64,000 nucleotides of DNA from Acididesulfobacillus acetoxydans. Lineage in GTDB: Bacteria; Bacillota; Desulfitobacteriia; Desulfitobacteriales; Desulfitobacteriaceae. Positions 34,683 to 42,677 of this stretch are shown here, piece after piece. The stretch is from the NCBI RefSeq assembly GCF_902729405.1, contig NZ_LR746496.1, forward strand, positions 2,852,001 through 2,916,000. The letters run 5' to 3'. Each line of letters opens with the position of its first letter. The first letter of the stretch is position 1. Below the pieces are notes generated by a model. That model did not search any database and was not told the DNA's origin. It saw only the letters and a list, made by a program, of their open reading frames with translations. The translations under genes were made by a program, and so were the position numbers.

Positions 34683-35687
34683 ATGAAGGATGACGACTTA
34701 AGTTACCTAAAAGTTGTCCGAAAAACAGGGGTCCAGGGAAGAAGAGTCGAGGGCAGAGGAGTGCTGCTGGCGATTCTGGTAGCTTTAACGTCCATTTCCT
34801 TGTTAGGAGGTTGTGGCACTCAGTCTCCCACTGCCAAGGTAACGCCATCGACCCGCGAAAAGTCCGTCCTGGCGGTTGGTGCGGAAAACGAATATGCTGA
34901 TGTCATCCGTCAGATCGGAGGGAAATATGTGTCGGTTACCGCGATCATGAGCGATCCCAGCGTCGATCCGCATTCCTATGAGGCCGACACTCGAGATGCG
35001 TCCATCGTTAGTAAAGCCACTCTCATTGTTCAAAACGGCCTTGGCTATGATGATTTTATGAATAAACTTGAAGCGGGTTCTCCCCATTCAGGTCGGGTTG
35101 TTATTGATGTCGCCCAAGCTCTTGGCTACTCAGAAAATACGGCCAACCCCCATCTTTGGTATAAACCCGAGACCATGCCCAAAGTGGCCGCGCCGATTGC
35201 CAAAGATCTCGAAAGGCAGTTGCCCAGTGAGAAACCGTATTTTGAAGACCAATTAACTAAATTTAATGATTCTCTGAAAACCTGGCATGACGACTTGAAT
35301 CAACTTCACAAGGCCTATGGTAATACCGGGGTGGCGGTCACCGAGCCTGTGGCTGACTACATGCTGGAAGCCGCTCAGCTTCAAGTCAAGACCCCTTGGG
35401 GATTTCAGGCTGCGGTTATGAATGGGACAGACCCGTCACCGCAAGACGTGAAAATTCAACAAAACCTGCTCATAGATAAACAGGTGAAAGTACTTATCTA
35501 CAACCAACAAGCGGTGGACAGCGCTACAACTGCTTTGCTGCAACTTGCTAAACGCCATGGAATCCCAGTGGTTGGTGTTTATGAGACAATGCCCCCTAAT
35601 CATACGTACCAGACATGGATGGAAGACGAAGCCACAAACCTATTAAAGGCACTCAAGAGCGGCGTTTCAACGGAGACTCTTAAATGA
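34683..35687 (+). CDS. znuA: zinc ABC transporter substrate-binding lipoprotein
   Basis: About 334 residues from ATG 34683. The lipobox SLLGGC follows a hydrophobic segment, so it is a lipoprotein on the outer face. The SBP_bac_9 fold is recognised by VGAENEYADVIRQIGG, DPSVDPHSYEADTRD, NPHLWYKPE, VAVTEPVADYMLEAA and ETMPPNHTYQTWM. Candidate metal ligands are His in DPHSY and NPHLWY plus acidic residues further on. There is no long His-rich loop. A 23-nt piece of its 3' region recurs at 9985-10007. The start lies within repeat-rich DNA; an upstream in-frame start at 34608 is less likely. Confidence 0.9.
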   Translation: MKDDDLSYLKVVRKTGVQGRRVEGRGVLLAILVALTSISLLGGCGTQSPTAKVTPSTREKSVLAVGAENEYADVIRQIGGKYVSVTAIMSDPSVDPHSYEADTRDASIVSKATLIVQNGLGYDDFMNKLEAGSPHSGRVVIDVAQALGYSENTANPHLWYKPETMPKVAAPIAKDLERQLPSEKPYFEDQLTKFNDSLKTWHDDLNQLHKAYGNTGVAVTEPVADYMLEAAQLQVKTPWGFQAAVMNGTDPSPQDVKIQQNLLIDKQVKVLIYNQQAVDSATTALLQLAKRHGIPVVGVYETMPPNHTYQTWMEDEATNLLKALKSGVSTETLK

Positions 35688-36529
35688 TGGATTGGGCTGC
35701 AGGAAAGGACGATCCGGTCTTAGCACTGGATAATATCTCGGTACAGTTTGACAAGCGTTGTGTTCTCAAAAACGTCAATATTCGGGTTTACCCCGGAGAG
35801 TTTATCGGACTCATCGGTTCCAACGGTGCCGGGAAATCCACTCTACTCAAAGTGATTCTTGGGCTGCTGTCTCCCACTCAGGGGACTGTGCAGGTTGGTG
35901 GCCCGGCGGATGGAAAAGGAGAGCGCTTGATGGGCTACGTACCCCAAAAGCTATTTTTGGCTCCGGACATTCCTTTGCGTGGACGCGATTTAGTAGCCCT
36001 GGGGCTGGATGGACACCGCTGGGGGATTCCACTTTTCAGCAAAGAACGAAAAAGGCGGGTGAGTGAAATATTGGAGGCCGTCGATGCTGCGCGCTATGCC
36101 GATGCCCCTGTGGGTCAATTATCCGGCGGTGAGCAGCAGAGGCTGCTCATCGCTCAAGCGCTGCTGACAGATCCACAAATCTTACTGCTGGACGAACCTC
36201 TGTCAAACCTTGACATCAAAAGTGCCTATGAGGTGATTCAGTTGGTTTCCCGGATCGGACGCGAAAAAGGAATCGCTGTGATTCTGGTAGCCCACGACAT
36301 GAACCCCCTTTTAGGTGTTATGGACCGGGTCGTGTACCTGGCGGACGGAAAGGCTCTCATGGGGCAGATCCCGGACGTTTTCCGCAGTGACGTATTGAGT
36401 GATTTATACGGATATCCGGTTGAAGTATTGAATGTGCAAGGACGGATCATGGTGGTTGGCGGCAGGAATTTTGAAAACAACGGCTATCCCAGGGAAGCCA
36501 TTTGTTGCGAATCGAATGAGGTGCTCTAA
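35684..36529 (+). CDS. znuC: zinc ABC transporter ATP-binding protein
   Basis: 281 residues. Walker A GSNGAGKST, signature LSGGEQQRL, Walker B LLLDEPLSNLD and the switch His in ILVAHDMN are all present. It overlaps znuA by 4 bp (ATGA) and precedes the first permease gene by 1 bp, so the genes are coupled. It powers zinc import with the two permeases. Confidence 0.94.
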   Translation: MMDWAAGKDDPVLALDNISVQFDKRCVLKNVNIRVYPGEFIGLIGSNGAGKSTLLKVILGLLSPTQGTVQVGGPADGKGERLMGYVPQKLFLAPDIPLRGRDLVALGLDGHRWGIPLFSKERKRRVSEILEAVDAARYADAPVGQLSGGEQQRLLIAQALLTDPQILLLDEPLSNLDIKSAYEVIQLVSRIGREKGIAVILVAHDMNPLLGVMDRVVYLADGKALMGQIPDVFRSDVLSDLYGYPVEVLNVQGRIMVVGGRNFENNGYPREAICCESNEVL

Positions 36530-36530
36530 G

Positions 36531-37424
36531 ATGACGCGTTTAGGAGAACTGTTATTCGCCCCCGGTTTTTTCCAAAGCGCGGAAGTAACCCGGGCTTTGC
36601 TGCTGGGCAGCATGGTGGCGGCGATATCCGGTTTGATGGGCGTGTTTGTCGTGATTCGCGGCCAAGCGTTCATCGCGCATGCCTTGGCCGATTTTGGCGG
36701 TGCCGGCGCGGCGGTTGCCTTTCTGGTCAGAATCAATCCTGTATGGGGGTTCTTAACTTTCGGGGTTCTCGCGGCCACGGGTGTGGAGTTTCTCGGTAAA
36801 CGGGCCGGCGAGCGGGATTTGTCGACCGGGATTGTTTTATCAGTGGCGCTAGGAGTGGAGTCGTTGTTCCTCTATCTCGATACTCACTATACAGGTCATG
36901 CGGGGGCGCCGATGTTGATCCTATTTGGATCAATTTTTTTGGTCGCACCCTTTACAGTCCCAATCATTATGGCCCTCACCGTCACTACGGGAGTCACCCT
37001 AGACTTAATCTACCGGCCTCTGCTGTTGAGCTCCATTGATCCGGAACTTGCCCGCATACGGGGGGTTCCGGTTCAAGCCATGAGTCTCATATTCGTGATT
37101 TTGTTATCTCTGGTGGTAGAGGAGGGCTCATTGATGATGGGTGCCTTGCTGAGTATCTCTTTGCTCATTGGACCGGCGGCTGCCGCAACGCACCTTACCC
37201 ACCGCATGGGATGGGCCATGCTTTGGTCGGCGCTTTTGGGGATTACAGCCATGTGGATGGGGATTGTTTTGGCCTATGACAGTTTCTACTGGCCCCCGGC
37301 CGGACGCGGCTGGCCCGTGAGTTTCTTTATATGCGTTCTCGTTTTGTTGTTTTATCTTCTGGCAAGGTTAAGCAGTCAACGCTCTCAAGTAAAGGTTCGG
37401 GTTGCAAGGAAGTGTGATGCCTAA
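36531..37424 (+). CDS. znuB: zinc ABC transporter permease (first)
   Basis: 297 residues from ATG 36531, an ABC-3 family integral membrane protein with about eight helices. Family segments are ALLLGSMVAAISGLMGVFVV, FIAHALADFGGAGAA, DLSTGIVLSVALGVESLF and LIGPAAAATHLT. It is followed by a second ABC-3 permease with a one-base overlap, so the translocation pore is probably a heterodimer. Confidence 0.92.
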   Translation: MTRLGELLFAPGFFQSAEVTRALLLGSMVAAISGLMGVFVVIRGQAFIAHALADFGGAGAAVAFLVRINPVWGFLTFGVLAATGVEFLGKRAGERDLSTGIVLSVALGVESLFLYLDTHYTGHAGAPMLILFGSIFLVAPFTVPIIMALTVTTGVTLDLIYRPLLLSSIDPELARIRGVPVQAMSLIFVILLSLVVEEGSLMMGALLSISLLIGPAAAATHLTHRMGWAMLWSALLGITAMWMGIVLAYDSFYWPPAGRGWPVSFFICVLVLLFYLLARLSSQRSQVKVRVARKCDA

Positions 37425-38260
37425 TGTTTAGTTCAGGTCTGTTTACAGAGACCTTCATGGTCCATGCCTGGATGGGTGGAACCATGGTGGCTGTTCTCTG
37501 CGCCCTTGTAGGGTTCTTTGTGGTGATGCGCGACTCGGCTTTTGTGGCACACACCGTACCCCAAGCCGGTTTTGCCGGGGGTGCCGGGGCGGTATTCTTG
37601 AATGTGAATCCACTCTATGGCTTGTCCGTGTTTGCGGTGGGAGGCGCCTTACTCATCGGCTACCTGGGTACACGAGAACGCAATGATGTGGCAACGGCAC
37701 TAATTTTGGTTGCGGCCCTTGGAACAGGGGCGCTTTTCTTAGGATTGACCAACAAATATGCAACCGGGGCTTATGCTCTCCTGTTTGGTCAACTCGTAGG
37801 CGTCAGTTCTGAACAGATCGTCACGACTGCTATTTTAAGTCTTATATGTTTGTTGGCCCTAGCCTTTTTGTATCGTCCTCTTTTGCTCGCGTCTGTCAGC
37901 AAAGAAATCGCTCAGTCCCGTGGTATTCCGGTGAGATGGGTGGAGATGTGCTTTATGGTCATTGTCGGGTTGACGGCGGCCATTACCGTTCCGGTGGTAG
38001 GCGCCTTGCTCTGTTTCAGCTTGCTGATTGGACCCACCGCTGTGAGTATTCTCCTGACAAGCAGCTCCGAAAAAGTTATGGCTTTGTCCTTGCTCTTTTC
38101 CGTGCTCACGGTCTGGCTTTCACTGATTTTAGGTTACTATTCCGGTTGGCCTATCGGATTTTTTGTCTCAATCATCGGAGCCATTCTCTATTTGGCTGCA
38201 CGGTCCATAAAGTTGTTTCGATACAAGACGCGCGCGTTGTTTCCACACCATGCAAGGTAG
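37424..38260 (+). CDS. znuB: zinc ABC transporter permease (second)
   Basis: 278 residues, ABC-3 family. Start overlaps the preceding stop (TAATG). Recognisable parts: GTMVAVLCALVGFFVVMRDS, FVAHTVPQAGFAGGAGAVF, YLGTRERNDVATALILVAAL, VPVVGALLCFSLLIGPTAVS. Last gene of the zur-znu cluster; the next genes run in the opposite direction. Confidence 0.92.
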   Translation: MFSSGLFTETFMVHAWMGGTMVAVLCALVGFFVVMRDSAFVAHTVPQAGFAGGAGAVFLNVNPLYGLSVFAVGGALLIGYLGTRERNDVATALILVAALGTGALFLGLTNKYATGAYALLFGQLVGVSSEQIVTTAILSLICLLALAFLYRPLLLASVSKEIAQSRGIPVRWVEMCFMVIVGLTAAITVPVVGALLCFSLLIGPTAVSILLTSSSEKVMALSLLFSVLTVWLSLILGYYSGWPIGFFVSIIGAILYLAARSIKLFRYKTRALFPHHAR

Positions 38261-38352
38261 AATACCCCTCGATTCTATCAGGGCTGTAGAGTTATGCTCC
38301 ATTCCATGCGCGCCAGACCCATTGGGTCCAGTTCCTCCGCTGAGGACAGGTC

Positions 38353-38793
38353 TCAGGCAAATATCCAATATCTGTAGCCAATATAGCGAACAGACCAAGT
38401 GACGCCCGTAACCGCTATTTTCGCCAGGTATATGTTGACTCCAAGAAAATCGTTGAGGGTTTTCAGGCCCAGCAGGGAAATCCCCAGAGACAGGATATTC
38501 AAGCCGAAAAATTGAACGAACTCTGACTGGGTGCTCATGCTCTGCCCTGCATTGTCGAAGGTCCAAAGCTTGTTCATGATAAAACTGTTGAGCACCCCAA
38601 AACAGTACGAGATGGTTTGAGCTAGGAGATAGTTCATCCCGGCTGCGCGAATGAGCAAAAGAAACAGCAGAAAGTCGACACCCGTGTTGACGCAGCCCAC
38701 CAGCAGAAACCGCCACAAACACTTGTACCTCGCTGGAAGGAGCCGGCTTAAGCCTTTAGCGGGTGCGCGCCCGGAGCTTCGCATGTACATCAT
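38353..38793 (-). CDS. GtrA-family membrane protein
   Basis: Up to 146 residues with four membrane helices. LWRFLLVGCVNTGVDFLLFL, YCFGVLNSFIMNKLWTF and IGYRYWIFA are typical of GtrA, which is thought to flip undecaprenyl-phosphate-linked sugars or otherwise assist surface glycosylation. The start overlaps the end of the GT2 gene by up to 38 bp; a later Met is possible. It is last in a three-gene set with GT2 and GT39. Confidence 0.88.
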   Translation of the reverse strand: MMYMRSSGRAPAKGLSRLLPARYKCLWRFLLVGCVNTGVDFLLFLLLIRAAGMNYLLAQTISYCFGVLNSFIMNKLWTFDNAGQSMSTQSEFVQFFGLNILSLGISLLGLKTLNDFLGVNIYLAKIAVTGVTWSVRYIGYRYWIFA

Positions 38794-39727
38794 ACCCCAT
38801 CTTTTCTTTCAGTATATAAAGCGGCCTGGCCTTGGCTTCGTCAGCTATCCGCCCGATGTATTCACCCAGTATAGCGATGGCGGCCAGAGTGACTCCGTTA
38901 CCGAATAAACCGACCGCAGCCAGCCAGTCCCAGCCCGGCGCGGCGAAACCGGCAAACAGCCGCGCACCTAAGGCATAAAGCAAGTACAAGCCACTGGCCA
39001 GAATCATCACCGTCCCGAGGTAACCGGCCAGTTTCAGCGGCTTGTAGGAGAACGAAGTGATGCCGTCTGCCGCCAATTTCAGCATCTTGCGCAGCGGATA
39101 CTTGGTCTCCCCCGCGAAACGTTCCTCTCGGACAAACTCTATCCCCGTTTGTTTAAAGCCGATCCAACTGGCCAACCCTCGCACATACCGGTTTCTTTCG
39201 GGCAGAGATTTGAGGGCATCGCAGGCCTTGCGGTCCAGCAATCGGAAGTCGCCGGCATCCAGGGGCACATCTACCTCGCTCAGGCCATGCAGAAGCTTAT
39301 AGAAAAGTTTGGCGGTCAGCTTCTTAAAAAAGGTTTCGCCCTTTCTCTCCGCTCTTCTTCCGTATACCACGTCGAAACCTTGCCGCCACTTCTCGATCAT
39401 CGCCGGTATCACTTCCGGAGGGTCCTGCAAGTCGGCGTCGATCACGACCACCGCCGAGCCGCAGGAGTGATCCATTCCTGCGGTTATGGCGATCTGGTGG
39501 CCGAAGTTCCGGGAAAAACTCAGGAGTTTTATATTTTCGTCTGTCTGGCAGAATTCCCGGGCCAAGTCCAGGGTTCGATCCCGGCTGCCGTCGTCGACAA
39601 AGATGATCTCGTAGGGCTCGCGGGTAGAGTCCAGCACCTGTTTCAAGCGCTTATAAGTTTCGGGGAGCACCTGCTCTTCGTTGTATAAAGGTACCACTAC
39701 GGAGAGCTCAACCGGCCTTCTATCCAT
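38756..39727 (-). CDS. polyprenyl-phosphate glycosyltransferase, GT2 (GtrB/DPM1-like)
   Basis: 323 residues from ATG 39727, with GGAGGG in front. The GT-A domain has LSVVVPLYNEEQVLPETYKR, FVDDGSRDRTLDLA, VVIDADLQDPPEVI and VVYGRRAER. Two C-terminal membrane helices (LGTVMILASGLYLLYALGA; LFGNGVTLAAIAILGEYIGR) anchor it. It is expected to transfer a sugar to undecaprenyl phosphate on the inner face, with GtrA next to it and the GT39 enzyme using the lipid-linked sugar outside. Confidence 0.92.
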   Translation of the reverse strand: MDRRPVELSVVVPLYNEEQVLPETYKRLKQVLDSTREPYEIIFVDDGSRDRTLDLAREFCQTDENIKLLSFSRNFGHQIAITAGMDHSCGSAVVVIDADLQDPPEVIPAMIEKWRQGFDVVYGRRAERKGETFFKKLTAKLFYKLLHGLSEVDVPLDAGDFRLLDRKACDALKSLPERNRYVRGLASWIGFKQTGIEFVREERFAGETKYPLRKMLKLAADGITSFSYKPLKLAGYLGTVMILASGLYLLYALGARLFAGFAAPGWDWLAAVGLFGNGVTLAAIAILGEYIGRIADEAKARPLYILKEKMGYDVHAKLRARTR

Positions 39728-39749
39728 ATTCACCCTCCATTCTGCGAAA

Positions 39750-41801
39750 TTAGGATGCTGCGGCACGACTCAAGTCGTATAGCTGCAGGTCAGGCATACG
39801 GCCCGTCCAGGGAGAGCCGTCACTGCCTTCGGCAGATGCGTTGCTATCCCATTCCTGTTGCGGCACCAGGGTCCCGTGGTCCTCTACCCACTGGGTAACC
39901 GCTGTCTGACTGCCCATCCAACCTAACCTGGCGGCTGGGTTGGGACCCTTTCCTGCGTTGCCGCCGGGCAAGCCGGTAACCATGAAGTATCTGAGCTCGC
40001 CGGCCGCAACCATTTGTTGCAACCGTGCCACCGTCAGTATGGGATCTCGGCCCATGAATCCGCCGACCGCCATTACCGCTTTACCGGTCTGCAGGATGAT
40101 TGGCGCAGCCGTCATCGCATTAGGAACCGCCACCAGATAGGTTGCGTTGCCGTTATGCCGGAGCAGAAAGTTGATCAATTTCGACGTATTGATATCGCCG
40201 CCGAAACCGAATCCCCCGAAGCCCCGTCCGTTCGCGCCGTTTTCGGCCAACTCCGGACCGGCAGTAGGGCTGCTGGCGTTGGTCCCATACATCATGGGGG
40301 TAAGCGACCAAACCGCCGGAGCGACGAGCAGAGCTGACAAAGCGGCCGCCGCGATGAACCTTGTTCCCCGGGCCGGTTCCGTGCGGCTCCTCACCTTGCC
40401 GATGACCAGGGCGAGGGCGCACAATCCGCTTACTCCGGCCGCCACGGGGGTAAGCCAGGCACTCCACGTCGAATAGCCGGACAGGATGAATACCTGCAGG
40501 GCGGCGGTGGCCGCCAGGGCCACAGGAAGGAAGAAGGCTTTCCAGCCGCTCTCGTCCCGGTACAACAGGTACATCTCCCGGAAGCCTATAGCCGCCAGCG
40601 CCGCTATACCGGGCGCCAACATGGACATGTAGTACAGGTGGGCCAGACTGGCTATACTGAAATACACCACCATAGGGAGGACCCACAACCCCCAAAAGCC
40701 CAGCGCCAGCCGTACAGTCCTGGATTCGTCCGGGTCAGCGCCGCGCCGCCTGCTTCTCAAGTAGGCCCCGAGGATACCGAGGAAGGCCAGCGGCAACAGC
40801 CAGCTAATCTGTCCGGCCATCTGGTTGTCCAGAAGCCGCAAAATTCCGCTGCTGCCACCACCCATGCCGAATCCGCCATGTCCTCGCGCCCCACTGGGCC
40901 TGACCCCTTTCCCGTCCGGGACATGAAACCCGGCTTCGCGATCGGCGAGTTCGCGCTCCCATTGATCCGCCAGCCTTGGCGAGAAATCCGCCTTTAAACC
41001 GGTGAATCCGTGTCGGGGGAGGACCCTCTGGATACCGTTGTAGCCCACGGCCAGTTCCAGTTCCGAATTGGTCTGGCTGCTTCCCACATAGGGCCGCATG
41101 GAGGCAGGCGTCATATCGACGACAGTCACCCAGGAAAGGGATACCACCACGAGCACGGCGGTGGCCAGCGCCAGGTGACCCAGCCTCCGCCCAGGCTTGA
41201 CTCGGGCATAAAGCCAATAGACCCCGTAGAACGCCGGCACGACCAAAAATGCCTCGGCCATTTTGACGTTGAAACCGATGCCCACGAGACCCAGGGCGAG
41301 TACCAGATACTTCAAGCTGGACCGCTCTGCGGCAAGAATCAGAGCCCAGGCGGCAAAAAGAACCACCATGACCAGGGTCGGGTCCGGTTCATTAGTCCGG
41401 CTCACCGCCACCAGAATAGGGGTTACGGCCAAAACGGCGGCTGCCACCAGACCGCAGCTTTTGCCAAACACCCTCTGGACCAGATGATATATCAGGGCCA
41501 CCGATACCACCGTCGCCAAGGCCTCAGGCAGGATCAGACTCCAGCCCTGGAAACCGAAGAGTTTCGCGCTGGCCGCCTGAAGCCAGAAAGCGATGGGTGG
41601 TTTGTCGATAGTCACATAGCCACCGGGATCAAAGGATAAAAAGAAAAAGTTATGCCAACTCATCAGCATACTTTTTACCGCGGCGGCGTAATAGGTGTTA
41701 CCGTAACCTTCCTTGCCGACCCCGTAATAACTTAGAAATCCGGTAATTACCAAAATAAAGAACAAGATTATCTTATGCCACGTTCTTCGTATGGTTTCCA
41801 T
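39750..41801 (-). CDS. GT39-type membrane glycosyltransferase
   Basis: 683 residues with at least ten membrane helices. The N-terminal loop GNTYYAAAVKSMLMSWHNFF and FDPGGYVTIDKPPIAFWLQA carries the acidic residues expected in the PMT_2/ArnT-like active site. The C-terminal extracellular part has a Gly-rich loop (ENGANGRGFGGFGFGG) and RHNGNATYLVAVPNA. It is first in the minus-strand set with the GT2 and gtrA genes; the three probably decorate an envelope polymer or protein. Acceptor unknown. Confidence 0.9.
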   Translation of the reverse strand: METIRRTWHKIILFFILVITGFLSYYGVGKEGYGNTYYAAAVKSMLMSWHNFFFLSFDPGGYVTIDKPPIAFWLQAASAKLFGFQGWSLILPEALATVVSVALIYHLVQRVFGKSCGLVAAAVLAVTPILVAVSRTNEPDPTLVMVVLFAAWALILAAERSSLKYLVLALGLVGIGFNVKMAEAFLVVPAFYGVYWLYARVKPGRRLGHLALATAVLVVVSLSWVTVVDMTPASMRPYVGSSQTNSELELAVGYNGIQRVLPRHGFTGLKADFSPRLADQWERELADREAGFHVPDGKGVRPSGARGHGGFGMGGGSSGILRLLDNQMAGQISWLLPLAFLGILGAYLRSRRRGADPDESRTVRLALGFWGLWVLPMVVYFSIASLAHLYYMSMLAPGIAALAAIGFREMYLLYRDESGWKAFFLPVALAATAALQVFILSGYSTWSAWLTPVAAGVSGLCALALVIGKVRSRTEPARGTRFIAAAALSALLVAPAVWSLTPMMYGTNASSPTAGPELAENGANGRGFGGFGFGGDINTSKLINFLLRHNGNATYLVAVPNAMTAAPIILQTGKAVMAVGGFMGRDPILTVARLQQMVAAGELRYFMVTGLPGGNAGKGPNPAARLGWMGSQTAVTQWVEDHGTLVPQQEWDSNASAEGSDGSPWTGRMPDLQLYDLSRAAAS

Positions 41802-42035
41802 TGACTGTCCCCTTTCACGTTAACCGCCGCCTATTCTGAAGTACAAACATTCAAACTGGGATGCTCAGAATACTTTCCATCTATCCCAATCTATCCTTAT
41901 ATGATCTATCTCCCCTCCGCACAAAACATATTTTACTCACTATTTGTGTCAATCTCTTGGGGAAGATTTTCAGGAACCTTGAACTTCTTGTAGACAGTTC
42001 CTAAACAATTTGCTTCTAGAATAGGGAGATAGTTA

Positions 42036-42166
42036 GATTCCCCTGAAAAAGTCCGTATTTTATAACATCCAGCCAACGCCTCCGCTGGTAAACCCTTTAT
42101 TCATGCGGGTTGGGTTGGATATCTTTGGCCGAAATTTCTTCGAATTAGCAGTTTTTCAGGGGACTC
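42036..42166. mobile_element. 131-bp MITE-like element, copy 1
   Basis: The ends GATTCCCCTGAAAAA and TTTTTCAGGGGACTC are inverted repeats with one mismatch in 15. Flanked by an exact 6-bp direct repeat TAGTTA (42030-42035 and 42167-42172). It differs from the copy at 63796-63926 at only two positions and has no coding capacity. Confidence 0.9.
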
Positions 42167-42187
42167 TAGTTATTATATACCGGGAAG

Positions 42188-42224
42188 TAAAGATGACCCC
42201 TCCAGCCAGGAGGGGTCATCTTTA
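42188..42224. terminator. 16-bp perfect hairpin, probable bidirectional terminator
   Basis: TAAAGATGACCCCTCC (42188-42203), loop AGCCA, GGAGGGGTCATCTTTA (42209-42224). The A/T ends suit a terminator on either strand, but no adjacent gene ends here. Confidence 0.6.
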
Positions 42225-42229
42225 TGAGC

Positions 42230-42400
42230 GTTTCTTCGTCTGTGCGGAATGCCGTTCAAATCCTGCTGAGAAAGCAGGTTAGTGGGTAGAAGGCACCTCT
42301 CACGGGATGCCAGCCCCCGCTCTCACCGGACGTGCAGTTTTCCCGCATCCGACGGCCCCAATGCTATCCCCCAGCGGGAAGACAACACCTCTGGTGAGTG
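42230..42400 (-). other. possible group II intron remnant
   Basis: Read on the minus strand, GGGGCCGTCGGATGCGGG, GAAAACTGCACGTCCGG and TGAGAGCGGGGGCTGG resemble the conserved block next to group II intron reverse-transcriptase genes (GAGCCGTATG..GGGAAACT..CACGTACGGTTC). No reverse-transcriptase gene is present. The rest of 41802-42677 holds nothing I recognise. Confidence 0.35.
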
Positions 42401-42677
42401 CATCTCAACATACTATCGCTATTTCCAGATTGTCCCGAAGCATAGAACAAAATGATTATGATTATACCATCATCCTATAGACACTGGATGTTTGCGGTGC
42501 TAACCTCTCCTTGTGAGCACAATCACATACTCCCAATAAGGGGAAAGGAGGGGTTAGAAATGACAGGGTGACGAGGGATGGGGGGCCTGTCACCTTCTAT
42601 ATCCCGGCCGGGGGAAACACTACCCACAATTCCACAAGGAAGTGTCATAAGCAAGAGGATTGAAAGGTGGGATTTGT

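Noticed and set aside
35847-36032. short minus-strand frame inside znuC
   Set aside because: Complement of the ATP-binding protein gene; no supporting signal.
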